Below are positions 48,180 to 59,706 of a DNA stretch of 64,000 nt, one piece after another. The notes beneath the pieces were generated by a model. The model had not been told where the DNA came from, searched no databases, and saw only the letters and a program-made list of their open reading frames with translations. Position 1 is the first letter of the stretch. Each line of letters starts with the position of its first letter. The translations under genes and the position numbers were made by a program. The stretch comes from Maylandia zebra (Eukaryota > Chordata > Actinopteri > Cichliformes > Cichlidae), in contig NC_135187.1 in the NCBI RefSeq assembly GCF_041146795.1, positions 19,564,056 through 19,628,055 on the forward strand, read 5' to 3'.

Positions 48180-51002
48180 ACCCCACCCCCACTGTTCAAT
48201 AAAGACACAAATATACTATAATATCCTTAGAGTTATAAATAAGTTAGAAATATATGTGTAATATGTAGTCCTGTTGCTTTTTTGTTTTTGAATATTAGGG
48301 CTTTAAAATGTTTCTGGTTCCAATGTCTCTGTGATTCGGTTAAACTGGATAAAGAATTTGTTAACATTTGTCAGTCCTGCTGTGGTCACCCATAAGTAGA
48401 AGCTGATTTATAAACTGATAATATGAGGTGTGATCATAATGGTCCACAACTCTGGCCATCAAGATGAAGGTCATGGCTTTTTTTTTTTTTTTTTTTTCTT
48501 TTCTTTTCTTTTCTTAGACTGGTGGATCTCCCCTTCAAGGTTTTCTCCCCGTGCACTTCTAAACTGTTCCCAGTGATGCTGCTAATTTTAGATCAATCCT
48601 GCTTTGCACGCTGGATTTTCTCCACTGTGTCAAAACTGTGAGATTTTGATCTAAAGTTTCATATCAGAAGAGGACTGTTGGTGAAAGCAGATTATGTTCG
48701 TGTGATCCAGGTAGTTCACATCCCTCGTTTTGGGATCCTCTAATTTAAATGAGGGGTTTTTGTCCGGTTTGATTCATGCTTGAGTTAATCCTATGTTGGT
48801 GGTTTTTAGTGTGAGACAACCACGTGCCAGTATCTGTAGCATTAAAGATGCAGTTTTTCAAATGTTCCTCTGCTGGGGAGGAGAATGGGTTTGACTGATA
48901 GTCTGTAATCTGATGGAGGAAGATCACGACAGTGGATTTTAGAGCAGAGTTACTCCAGACAATTACTAATACAGCCCAAAGCCTTAATCTGTGTTGCCAT
49001 CTGCTGTGTTCTCACACTTACTGCACTTGCACACCCTTTATCTTTAGTATGCAAGTGAGTAACAGAGGCTTGTGGAAACCAAATCCCTATATGAAATCAC
49101 ACCTCTGAAAGAGCTGAAGGCTTTTTCCTGAGACTAAAAAAGACGTTTGGGAGCAATGTGACATTTCCTTGTTCTCTGTAAAATCAAAGGTTTCCTGTTT
49201 TAACTCTAGTTAATATTCCTGGTTCGTACTCCCGCTGTTTGTAAAGTTTGAAGTACAGCTTGGAATGGTGTGGGAGTAAGAGAAGGAGATATGATGAGAG
49301 CAAAGAGGAGGTGGCAGGGACTGAGGGAGCAGATAAAGGACGGGGGAGCTGGAGGGACTGAGGCAATCTGCTGGTCTAGGAACAAGGGAGGAGAGCTGAG
49401 ATGAGCTGTTGCTATGGGAGGAGAAGAGGATGATGGGTGGGCTCTGCCAGTAGGCGTGGGAGGGAAAGAAGATGGGGATGAAGGAGAAGTGTGTTTGTAG
49501 CACGGGGAGGGGGTTCTGGGATGAACAGAACTGTTGGTTATGTAAGCTCTGTATTTGGTTTTTAATGAACCTCTCTCTTCCTGCTCACTGGCTACTGAGC
49601 TGTTACTGTTGGCAGGAGACGAGCAGCATAAACACACACACACTCGCGCACATACACAAAAACTTCATTTGCAGTGCAAAAATTTCTTGCATAAGAAGGC
49701 ACGCACAGAACTTTATTTTGTGAAGAAGTGAGGGCTCTCTTCAAACTCAAGGAAGAAATGTTTTTACTCGGGCTGAAGTCTGATACTGATTGACTCTTTT
49801 TTGTGTAGTACTCGTGCTATTTACATAATTTCAGAGTCCTTCATGTATCACTGAGCTTACACATGTGACTGAGGAGCGCTTTATGTCGGGTTACTCTGTA
49901 GTTATTTTTTCCAGGACTTCCCTCGTGTGAACAGAGAGCGTTCAGAGCACAGCTGGAGGGAAACGACTGTGTGTGTGCGTGTGCAGATATGTGCATACGT
50001 GTGTGAGCACAGGTTTGGGATGCTTCTCTCCAGCCCGATCCCACCGTGTCAATATTTACTCAGTATTCTGAGATTTGAAGAAAGGCAACTTGTTTCAATA
50101 TTTATGGATGTGGTCAAACATTAAATCCTCCCACTCTTTCCAAAAGCCGTGACAGTATGCGTGCACACGCACCGACTGACGGTTAAAAAGTAAAAGAAAA
50201 CCCCACACTGCTCGGTCAGATCAAGTAATGGAGTTTATTGATATTGGTGGATAAAGTTTATTGATATAACAGATTGAAAGTAATGATGTTGGTTGTAGAA
50301 CAAAACCGAGACACAGTTTGGAGTTCCTCCAGTCGCCTGGTTCAAATAGCATTAAACTGTTGATTTTTTCGTTTGTTTTTAGAAGATATGACAAACAGAC
50401 TTTGTTGGGATTGGAAGAAGATGGGACACGAGGGCGAGTTGCTCAGGAAAATAACACCCTATTGGATAAAATAAATAGATTTGTGTGTTCAAGCGTGGCT
50501 TTAAAAACGAGGACAAACAGTGGAAGGTCCAGATTTGACAGCGATAAAATATCTCAGCTAACCTTGTTGATAGTAAATATTTCCACTAAAAGTGGCATTA
50601 TTTGTATGCTGCCTTATGAAAATACTTAATGGCACGCACTGAGGCTGAGATGGAGGAATGTGTTTGTTTTACACTTCTTTCCATGCACTCCCCGGGTCTG
50701 GCAGTACTATTGTGATGATAGTTTTCTAAACCGAGCACCTTGAAATGGTTGGCAGAGAAAAAAATAAACTTACAGGAACGTTTCCCTTTTTGGGGAAAAA
50801 AAGCAAATACATCGTGTCTTAATATTAGATTTCTATTTTGCTACAAGAAGGTAAACGGATGGGTTGGAAAAAGGAAAACCTTATATAACTGTGTAGTTTG
50901 AGCTGATTGTGGGTGTCCAATGAATGATCATTATTTTTTTTATTTTTTTTTTAATGGATTAGTGCTTAAAAAGACTATTTTTCCAAAGGTTTCATAATCT
51001 CA

Positions 51003-51135
51003 TAGAGCAGCTTTGACTTGGGTGGTAAAGGGGAACTTCTACTAATCGGAAGGTGAGTGGTTGATCCCGGCTTTTCCTGTCCACATCCCAAAATGTCCTT
51101 GTGCAAGACACTGAACCCGAACGCCTCTGTAATGC
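51003..51135 (+). mobile_element. tRNA-derived SINE, degenerate
   Basis: 'actaatcggaaggtgagtgg' and 'ttgatcccggcttttcctgt' form a decayed tRNA-like head. 'tccttgtgcaagacactgaa' is the body of a widespread fish SINE. The copy at 55490-55750 appears to be the same family in reverse. Confidence 0.6.
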
Positions 51136-52699
51136 CAACAAAACCAGGCTGTTTACCATAAATACCAGGCAATAACTCCAGGACTCCAGGGCTCATTCGG
51201 CTGAAGGACTGATGAGCTCATGCCATGGTGAGGCATCAGACATCCATCTGTCTTTCTGCAGTTTTTCCTGCACTATTGGTCAGAATCAAACTTACCAACA
51301 ATGATTGGCCAATGGGTCTTCACCCAAATGAAGCTTAAGGTCACATGTGACACACACACATTTTCCCAGTATTGGTTTGCTTGTGTCTCCCATGTTACCA
51401 TAATTAATGACTTTAGGGTCGGTCGAGAGCTAAGGCTGAGGTATAGGTGTAGTATTGAGTCCTGGCAATACTGACTGTAACAGGGCAACAAGCTGGTTTG
51501 TCAATCCATTATGACCAGTGTAACTTCAGGTTTCAGTGTTTCACAGTATGATGGTGACAGATTTTCCCCAGCCTCTGCGTTTTAGATGATAAACCTACTA
51601 AATAATCAGGCAGTCCTTGTGTTTTGTACACAGGTCATGAAATAACACTGAACAATTCAGCAGCCACTGAAATTACATGTGCTGGTGGAGCTGTACCATA
51701 ATTTCCAGTTCTAATGATGGTTAATGGCCTAATTGCAGGTATCTGGCATAGATGCTCACTGCTGACTGGATCTTCTGTAAATGTACTAAAGTGGAAAGTA
51801 CAGTGTTTAAATGCATAGCAACTACTACACATGCTTCAAACCCCTCCATTCTCTCTAATTCAATAAGATCTAAAGGCCTTTACACACCGGATGTGTTAAA
51901 AATATATTTTTTTATGCCACCGTTCACTCCCTGATTCACACCTATTTATTTGTACACTCAATTAAGACTCCTGACCTCAAACACTCTGATTCACTTGATA
52001 AACCAGATTAACTGTGTTGTTGCTTAATAAGAAGGACCCACAGGTAGAGTGCTCAGCTCTAAACCAAAAAAGGTGTGTGATTAAAAAAACAACTGATAAC
52101 TCAGCTCAGTCTCAATCTTTTGCTGGGGTGTTTTCCTCCAGTAGGCGGGCAGCGAATGACACAGGCAGGTAAGTTTTCTAGGATAAAGAAGGAGAAGGCA
52201 GGTGAGTATAGATTCAAGGATTGGTAACAAGGAAGCATTAAAACACCTAAGCACCTCTACCACACTATATTACTTCTACCACAGTATGCTAACAATCTGA
52301 TAACAAGTGCAGAGAAGAGCCAGGAGGAGGAAGCACAGTTAGTGAAACAATCACACACCCACACGATAAAGAGAAGCTAGACCAAAGGGCGGAGAACAGA
52401 CAGAAATCAGGCCAACACCTAAAAGCACAGGGGACCACAACAAATTTGCCCTGGATATAAAATTGGATTAAAATATTTATCCTAAATTGTTGTTGAACGA
52501 CTTTTTTCTCAGTCAAGCAAAACCACCTTTTTAAAGGTGGCATTTAAAATTTTTCTAAACTAATGATTAGCCAAAGATTAGGGAAAAGGTAATCTAGTTA
52601 ACTGGTATTCACAGTCCTTCTCTACTGTCATTAAGTAAGATCTGCTCTGCAGTCTTTTGAATCATTTTTCCGTATTTGAGCTGTTCTGCTCGATATCTG

Positions 52700-53250
52700 T
52701 GTGACTAAAGCCGTGCGTCAACACAGGATGATAAGGGTTACCCAAGGAGAACTAAACAGGGCTGTTGAAGGACATCAACCCAGCAGCAGGACTACTATCT
52801 GCTCCTTTGTTTGTGGAGGAACAGGAGGAGGAGCACTGCCTGAGCCCTACAAAATGACCTCCAGCAGGGTACCCGTGCATGTCTCTGACCAAACCTAAGC
52901 TAACCTAATCAGGTTAACTTTAACTGGCCTCTCTGTAGAACGTCTGTGGGATATGTCTCCTCAGATGATCACTGAGCCACTCCCAAACTGGTCATGATGT
53001 TGCAGATTTGTTCACACCTGTCACAGGTGCTCAGTGTAAACCTGTGAAGAGAACAGGGTGCCAGTGGTGGACCTGCCAGTTCAATTGCACAGTGCTGGGA
53101 TGCGAGCAACATAATCGTTGTGCCCTTGTGACACCTTCATGGACTCTGTTTCTTTCAGTGCTCCTCCAGTTTATTGCTCAAAGGAGCAGACACTGGTGCT
53201 ACTGCTGGGTTTATATCCTTCTCCTCTATCTGTCTTATTCTTACCCCTGT
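52700..53250 (+). mobile_element. Tc1/mariner-like transposase relic
   Basis: The block 'ggaggaacaggaggaggagc', 'gagccctacaaaatgacctc' and 'gtctgtgggatatgtctcct' resembles a common fish Tc1-like transposase gene that has lost its central part. The frame is open for only about 60 codons. Confidence 0.45.
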
Positions 53251-53482
53251 TAGCACTTTAATTTGCACCAAAACAAGTGAAATAGATTCACAGTGGTTTT
53301 CACTTCCTTAAATGAACAGACTGATATCCCTGAAGTTTCGCTGACTTTGTGTTTTACTGCGATGAACGAATATTCCTGTAATGTTTTTGAGCAGAGTAGT
53401 TCTCAAATGCAGGTCCGGTTCTTTCAGTTACCTGCTTATGTTTGCCCAGCCTGCCGGTAGACAGTGTTACATAACCTGTGTC

Positions 53483-53485
<3 letters not shown>

Positions 53486-53563
<78 letters not shown>
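53486..53563. repeat. (TG)n microsatellite
   Basis: About 77 bp of TG. Confidence 0.98.
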
Positions 53564-53568
<5 letters not shown>

Positions 53569-53686
53569 CATAATGCTGTGCATGTGTGATGTATCTTCTC
53601 TTATGAGCCAAACTGACCATTTCCAGAGATGACACACTGTCCAGGAATAACATCTCTTCTCTTTTTAATCTCTAACATTTCACCAC

Positions 53687-53690
<4 letters not shown>

Positions 53691-53772
<82 letters not shown>
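53691..53772. repeat. (AC)n microsatellite
   Basis: About 82 bp of AC, only 128 bp from the preceding TG run and complementary to it. Confidence 0.98.
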
Positions 53773-53775
<3 letters not shown>

Positions 53776-54159
53776 GTTCAGTTGGTTTTGCAGCATTTTC
53801 ACTTGGAAATCTGACTAACTGGTTACTGTACAGCCAGAGCCCCGACTCCTCTTCCCCTCACAGACTCCCTCCTCAATTGCGGCTTGTTCAGTGAGTTTGT
53901 GTGGAGGAGGAAGGGGGTGGGTGGGGGTTCAGAGGAATGTCTGCTTGTGTGTGGGGAAAAGAGGGGTCTCTGTTGAGTGTGTTTGTGTGGACTCTATAGC
54001 AAGATTAAAGATGTGTACATGAACTTATTGATGAAAGTGTGTTTTGCTGCTGTGTTTACTCCAATGGGGCCCTGCTGCCTGTCATACAGTGGAGAGTATA
54101 TACCAGAGAAGTTCAGGAGAAGATGCTGAAAAAAGGAAATCTGATTTACCTTTACTCTC

Positions 54160-54161
<2 letters not shown>

Positions 54162-54237
<76 letters not shown>
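54162..54237. repeat. (TG)n microsatellite
   Basis: About 75 bp of TG. Confidence 0.98.
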
Positions 54238-54239
<2 letters not shown>

Positions 54240-55007
54240 ATCTGTCTTATTATAAAACTGATTTTGAGGTAAAAATGTTTCAGAAGGGTTTACAAATGTG
54301 AAGCAAGGAGATTGAGAATGACACTGAATACTGAAACTCAGAAACCAGGAAATGGATTGTATACCTACAATTTAAAATTTACAGAAGAATGCGCACACAC
54401 ACGCAGCTCAACGTGTAGAGCAGCAGGAACACTGTAGGCTGTGTATGGCGGCTCTGCTTCACTTCCGCACCATAAATGTGTGTTTGCTATACGAGGGAAC
54501 ACGGATAGAAAAGAGGAATTCATGTCGGTGTTTATTTGAGCTTTGGCCAAATCCAACCTGGGGCAGCAGCACTGGCGCGAGCCCTGCACCAAACCCCAGC
54601 CGCTCCTGTACCCCCAGCCAGACACGCACATACTGTAACCCACTGGGGGACACACATGCGCACACACAACAAAAATTTACCACCTTCACATACACACTTA
54701 CCTGTCCATCCTAACCATATCAAGGTGTGTTTGTCTTTCCCTGCCCACCGTTTTAGGTCCTCCCAGAGCAGGTATTTCCTTCTCTTTCCCACAGACGCAC
54801 ACTCATCCGTGCACACACTGCAGCTTTAGAGGGGGGTTGTCTGTGGGCTGAGTGTGTGAAGCTCGTGCATTGATAACCTGCAGCTCAGAGTCGCTTGGTC
54901 TCACTTTGTGGCCGTGCCCATCGCTTGGAGCTGCGCTTCGCTTTCTTTTCTGCTTCCCAACTCTAGGACCGTCTGCGGCCGCGCTCGGACCCCCCGCCTT
55001 TGTCACC

Positions 55008-58000
55008 ATGACGCCCATCCAGCCGTTGTTCCTGCTGTTGCTTGGCCTAATAGGAGCCCAAGCTAACTTAGACCTTCGCACAGCCGCCGCCATGGGTAAG
55101 AATAATGACCTTTAACCCCTAAAGCCTATGTCTTAACTCCTGTTGATTGTGTGATGCTTTGCTTCTAACACCCGTTTGCCTTTTATCATCATAAAAGTGA
55201 ACTCATAGAGCAGAAAAACCTCACACAGCTTTTAAAAAGCGAGCATTAGTCTGGTCTCAACAGGTGAGAAATATTGCTCTGATCATCAGTTTGCCTTTTA
55301 GGTGAAGGACATAAATTTTTTTTTGAGTGGTTAGAATCTTTTTGTGTGTTGTGTGTGAATAGGCTGGATGAGATGCTGTATCATCATACATTTTTTTGGG
55401 GAAAAATGTATGATGGTTAGATGTGGACACTAACTTTCTGTATATATCATAGCTATTTAAGAATGATAAGTAAGGGACTGGGAGAAAAGGTAAATGGACT
55501 GGTTCTTATAGCACTTTATGCAGCTCAACTCTCCTCATTCACCCATTCATACAAGCACTTTTTTACATGCTTCCTATTCAACATTCACACACATTCACAC
55601 TCTGATGGATACATCGGAGAGCAACTTGGGGTTGGTATTGTGCCCAAGGACATTTGGCATGCAGACTGGAGCAGCCTAGGATCAAAAGACCAACCTCATA
55701 ATTAGAAGATGACCTGCTCTACCTCCTGATTAGTAGATGACGTGCTCTGCCACGTGAAAAAAGGGGTTATGATGTTCTTTCAAGTCGTTAATTTGTATAA
55801 GCACATTTTGGATAATTGTTTTGTTCAGGATGGAGTGTGGCCGTTGCTGTTTCTTGCATGTCAAAGATTGAGAGGAGGTGTACAGAAGGAGAAGGGGGAG
55901 GAGGGAGGGAGAGAGGTGAAGGGCGAGGAGGGAGATCAGTGATATGCAGTAGACGCTGGCTGCAGTTTGCTTAATGATGCCAAAATGCCCGCGTTTACAC
56001 TGAAAATGCTACGGGTCACCAGCCGTATCGCTGTAGCAAAGCTTAATTTCATCACACCTTTTCTAAAAAAATCTGTCAGAGTCCATGTTTTTTTTGTGAA
56101 AATGTAACCACTTCTCACGCCTTTTCTTGGTGGAATCTAATTATGGATTAATTATTGATATATTCATGCAAGAGATACTCAACAAGCTTTCTGAAAACAC
56201 TTAAAGTGGGTCAGTGGCTCTTTTTGTGTCCTCTCTCCATCGCAGTACTTTCACCTTTCCCTCTCTCCACCCTTGCTGCCTCTGTGCGTCCTGTTTCCAG
56301 CCCTTCCTCTCATATACATCTCACCACTCTCCATCACCTCTGCCCTCCCCTTTTCCTCTCAACAGCCCTTCACTCCATGCTCCACCCACATCTCCCCTGA
56401 CTTTCATGATCTCCATCCATCATCATGAGGAATGATGGAATGAGGAATAATTTATAACTTTATAAAATGAATATGAGATTACGGTGACATCTGAGTTGCT
56501 TTTCTCTTCACGTGTAGCGGCAGGTTTGTGCAAAGCCCGTCCCACCGACCTCGTGTTCATCATCGACAGCAGTCGCAGTGTTCGCCCCTCAGAGTTTGAG
56601 CAAGTTAAAGTCTTCCTGGCAAAAGTCATCGAGGGGCTGAATGTTGGACCCAGCGCCACTCGTGTGGGAGTTGTCAACTATGCCAGCCGCGTTAAGAATG
56701 AGGTTTGGATAAAGTTTAAAAAACGATTTCCGACGTTTCTGATTTGTTTTCTCTCATTTCGATCTCACTCACTGCGCTGTTGTGGAACTGTAGGTGTCTC
56801 TGAAGACCCACCGCACCAAAGCCGGGCTGATCAAGGCTGTGACCAAAATTGAGCCGCTGTCCACCGGAACCATGACTGGCCTGGCCATCCAGTTTGCAAT
56901 GAATGTTGCCTTCAGTGAGGCCGAGGGCGCTCGTGCAAAATCTTCTGACGTCGGCAAGGTCTGCCACATGTTTAGATGCGTTTGCACGTGAAATTCACCT
57001 CTTTCATAACCGCAATGGTAACTTTATAATCTATTTTGAACCCTCACTGTCACAGGTTGCCATTATTGTGACAGACGGGCGTCCCCAGGACAATGTAAAG
57101 GATATAGCTCAACGTGCACGAGACGCCGGCATTGAGATTTTTGCCATCGGTGTGGGACGCGTGGACATGAACACTCTGAGGCAGATGGCCAGCGATCCTC
57201 TGGATGACCATGTGGACTATGTGGAGAGCTACAGCGTTATCGAGAAGCTCACCAAGAAGTTCCAGGAGGCCTTTTGTGGTAAGAGGGGGAGAAGGAAGAG
57301 ATGAGAGAAGGATTAGAGATGTACTGTAGGAGGTATAGATACAGCAGCAAGAAAGAGGGATTCATTATATGCACACCTTCATTCCTGTGGAGAGAGCTGT
57401 CTGCTGCTCCCCTGTACTGAGGGTAAGGTGTCTGGACTGTCATCCTTTTCATTCCAATTTATTCTTCTCTCCCTTTTGTCCTCTGCTCGTCCTCGACAAG
57501 ATTACAATGTATTCATTCAGTCCTTCAAACTCATTTAAAATTCCCCACAGCACGAGGGCATTAGGGTAGAAACAACCTTTTGGAATGAGATTTAGTCCTG
57601 TTCTTCAGTCAACTCTCACATAACCGAGAGGCGAGACTGATCTATCTGTAATTACCGATCCATTAGTGCCAATCATTAAGCCTCTAATTAGTGATGCCCT
57701 TCGGCGCTCCCAGTCTGCGGCAGCTTCGACTGCTGTTTGCTTCTCGCTTTGCGGCAGCCAGCATCGCTGCACGTGCAGATGATGAGAGCAGCATTATCAT
57801 AGTGTTGAGGAGGAGCCTGTGCATCACGTTGAAAAATCCTCCAGAAAACTGGATTTTATTAGCTTAAGGCTGCTCCGATCTTTTCCTCCGTTTGCTTTAA
57901 GGCTCCACTGGATTTTTGCATCATCTACATATATTCAAACCTGTTCAGGTCAACTGCAGGTCACAGTGGATCATTAAAAAAATCAATGCTAGAATTTCCC

Positions 58001-59381
58001 ATTTTCAAACTGACATAGTTTTATTTCTCCCTCTAACCCTACCTGCCTGCCCCCTCTTATGTGTGTGTGTGTGTGTTGTGCATGTAAGAAGACCTAGTGT
58101 CTGACCTGTGTGCCACTGGGGATCATGACTGTGAGCAGGTATGCATCAGCACACCAGGATCATACAAGTGTGCCTGCAGAGAAGGTTTTACCCTCATGGA
58201 CAATGGTCGTAGCTGCAGTGGTGAGTGGGTGTTTGTCTCAGAAGGTATGTGTCCAAGTATGATAAATATGCTCTGACATTAACATGCCCCGTGTGTGTAT
58301 GTTTTGTTTTTCACCAGCTTGCAGCAACTCCGCAACAGACGTTGTGTTTCTGATCGATGGCTCTAAGAGCGTGCGTCCTGAGAACTTTGAGCTGGTCAAG
58401 AAATGGATAAACCAGATCATCGACAAGCTGGACGTCAGTGAAAGCAAGGCTCATGTCGGACTGGTGCAGTACTCCAGCACAGTCAAACCGGTATGAGTCA
58501 GTTTTTTCTTTTTTTACATTAGAGTAAGCATTTTCACTTCCACCCTCATCATCATCCTAATTCTGCTCCACCGCAGGAGTTTCCCTTGGGCCGCTACAAC
58601 AACAAGAAGGACCTCAAAGAAGCTGTGAAAAAGATGGCCTACCTGGAGAGGGGAACCATGACAGGCCAGGCTCTCCGTTATCTGGTAGAAAACAGCTTCA
58701 GCCTTGGTCAGGGTGCCCGGCCTGGAGTCACAAAGGTGGGCATCGTCTTCACCGATGGGCGCAGTCAGGACTACATCGGAGAGGCTGCCAAGAAGGCCAA
58801 GGAAAACGGTTAGAGGGAGTGGGAAGGTTACGTCTAAAGCAGAATAAAAATATATACTTATGTGAATCAGATGAAGGAACGAGCGCGTTCATTGCAGGCT
58901 TTAAGATGTATGCTGTCGGAGTGGGCAATGCAGTTGAGGACGAGCTGAAAGAGATTGCCTCTGAGCCAACCGGAGAGCACTACTTCTACACCGCCGATTT
59001 CAAGGCCATGAGCCAGATTGCCAAGAAGCTACAGATTAACGTCTGTAATGGTGAGAAGTTTTAAACAAATGTGTTGTTATACTTCACAAATCAGACAAAT
59101 CTTTAACCCGTGTGTTCTTGGCTCCACAGGTGACCCTTGTGAATGCGACTCCCTTGTAAAGTTCCAAAAGAAAGTTGAAGCTGCCCTACAGGCACTAACA
59201 AAAAAACATATCCTTTATGACAGGTGACACTGTCTGAGGATATTATTTTGGGAGGGAGGGTGTTAAAGTTGTTTTCGCACTGTCTGATTTATTGACTGCC
59301 TTCACAGTTTCTCTCCTTGACAGAATCTTACTAGAGAGCATGTCGAAGAGGATCGCCTTGCTGGAGAACAAAATCGTCTAA
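55008..59381 (+). CDS. matn1: matrilin-1 (cartilage matrix protein)
   Basis: The ten exons are 55008-55095, 56518-56702, 56794-56958, 57056-57278, 58089-58220, 58318-58490, 58577-58808, 58898-59050, 59130-59207 and 59332-59381. They join in phase to 492 residues, close to the mammalian length. Start [19 protein letters not shown] is a signal peptide. The first vWA domain begins [13 protein letters not shown] and the second [13 protein letters not shown]; both keep the DxSxS metal-ion site. One EGF-like module with six cysteines ([14 protein letters not shown]...CACREGF...GRSC) lies between them. Then comes [14 protein letters not shown] and a C-terminal coiled coil ending [12 protein letters not shown], which trimerises matrilin; the two Cys before it form interchain bonds. 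The protein is secreted and forms filaments in cartilage with collagen and aggrecan. The last intron is AT-AC type, as known for this gene. Confidence 0.97.
55096..56517 (+). other. matn1 intron 1
   Basis: A phase-1 intron containing a reverse-orientation tRNA-derived SINE at 55490-55750 and pyrimidine-rich DNA near 56225-56410. Confidence 0.85.
55490..55750 (-). mobile_element. tRNA-derived SINE, reverse orientation
   Basis: It begins 'gtaaatggactggttcttat' and 'agcactttatgcagctcaac' and ends with a decayed reverse tRNA-like segment near 'gatgacctgctctacctcct'. It is related to the fragment at 51003-51135. Confidence 0.65.
57279..58088 (+). other. matn1 intron 4 with an AT/homeodomain-site-rich block
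   Basis: A phase-1 intron. 57630-57800 contains two TAATTA sites (57649-57654 and 57685-57690), further ATTA cores and a CpG-containing segment. It looks unlike the repeats around it and may be a conserved enhancer. Conservation was not tested. Confidence 0.4.
59208..59331 (+). other. U12-type AT-AC intron of matn1
   Basis: The 5' splice site is C|ATATCCTTT, exactly the minor-spliceosome consensus. TCTCCTTGAC at 59312-59321 matches the U12 branch site, with its A at 59320, eleven bases before the terminal AC at 59330-59331. Splicing gives [21 protein letters not shown], which matches mammalian matrilin-1. Established knowledge: the matrilin-1 gene was one of the first with an AT-AC intron. 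Confidence 0.93.
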
Positions 59382-59700
59382 GGACTCGTATCCCATTACT
59401 CACATGCACCCATGTACAAATACAAACACACACACACACACAAAATTTACTTCCTGTAAAATATTGAAGACACACCCCTCTCCATATCAATGTGTGTGTG
59501 TGTGATAATCCAGGCCTTGGCTCTTTCCTACCCCTCCAAACCACCTCTTGTTTTTCTACACTTCTGCTCTTGTCTCTTCTACCCTTGGGACACAAACGTT
59601 GGTTACCACATGAACATGCCTCTCTGTGTGTGTTTGTGTGTCTGTTTGTGTGTGTATGTGCCCTGAAGGTCATCCTCCAAAGCCAGCCTGTGTGTTTGCT

Positions 59701-59706
59701 AATAAA
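59701..59706 (+). terminator. matn1 poly(A) signal
   Basis: AATAAA about 320 bp after the matn1 stop codon, the first canonical signal downstream. Confidence 0.7.

Larger units (their letters stand above)
47810..55007. other. nobox-matn1 intergenic region
   Basis: No gene was recognised. Contents include a poly-C tract (48163-48179), a SINE-like repeat (51003-51135), a Tc1-like relic (52700-53250), and three long dinucleotide repeats within 760 bp. The matn1 promoter should lie within the final few hundred bases. Confidence 0.65.

Noticed and set aside
49206..49643. A 145-codon reverse frame rich in Ser and Pro
   Set aside because: It arises from a GA-rich strand. It has no homology recognised, no splice context, and overlaps other frames.
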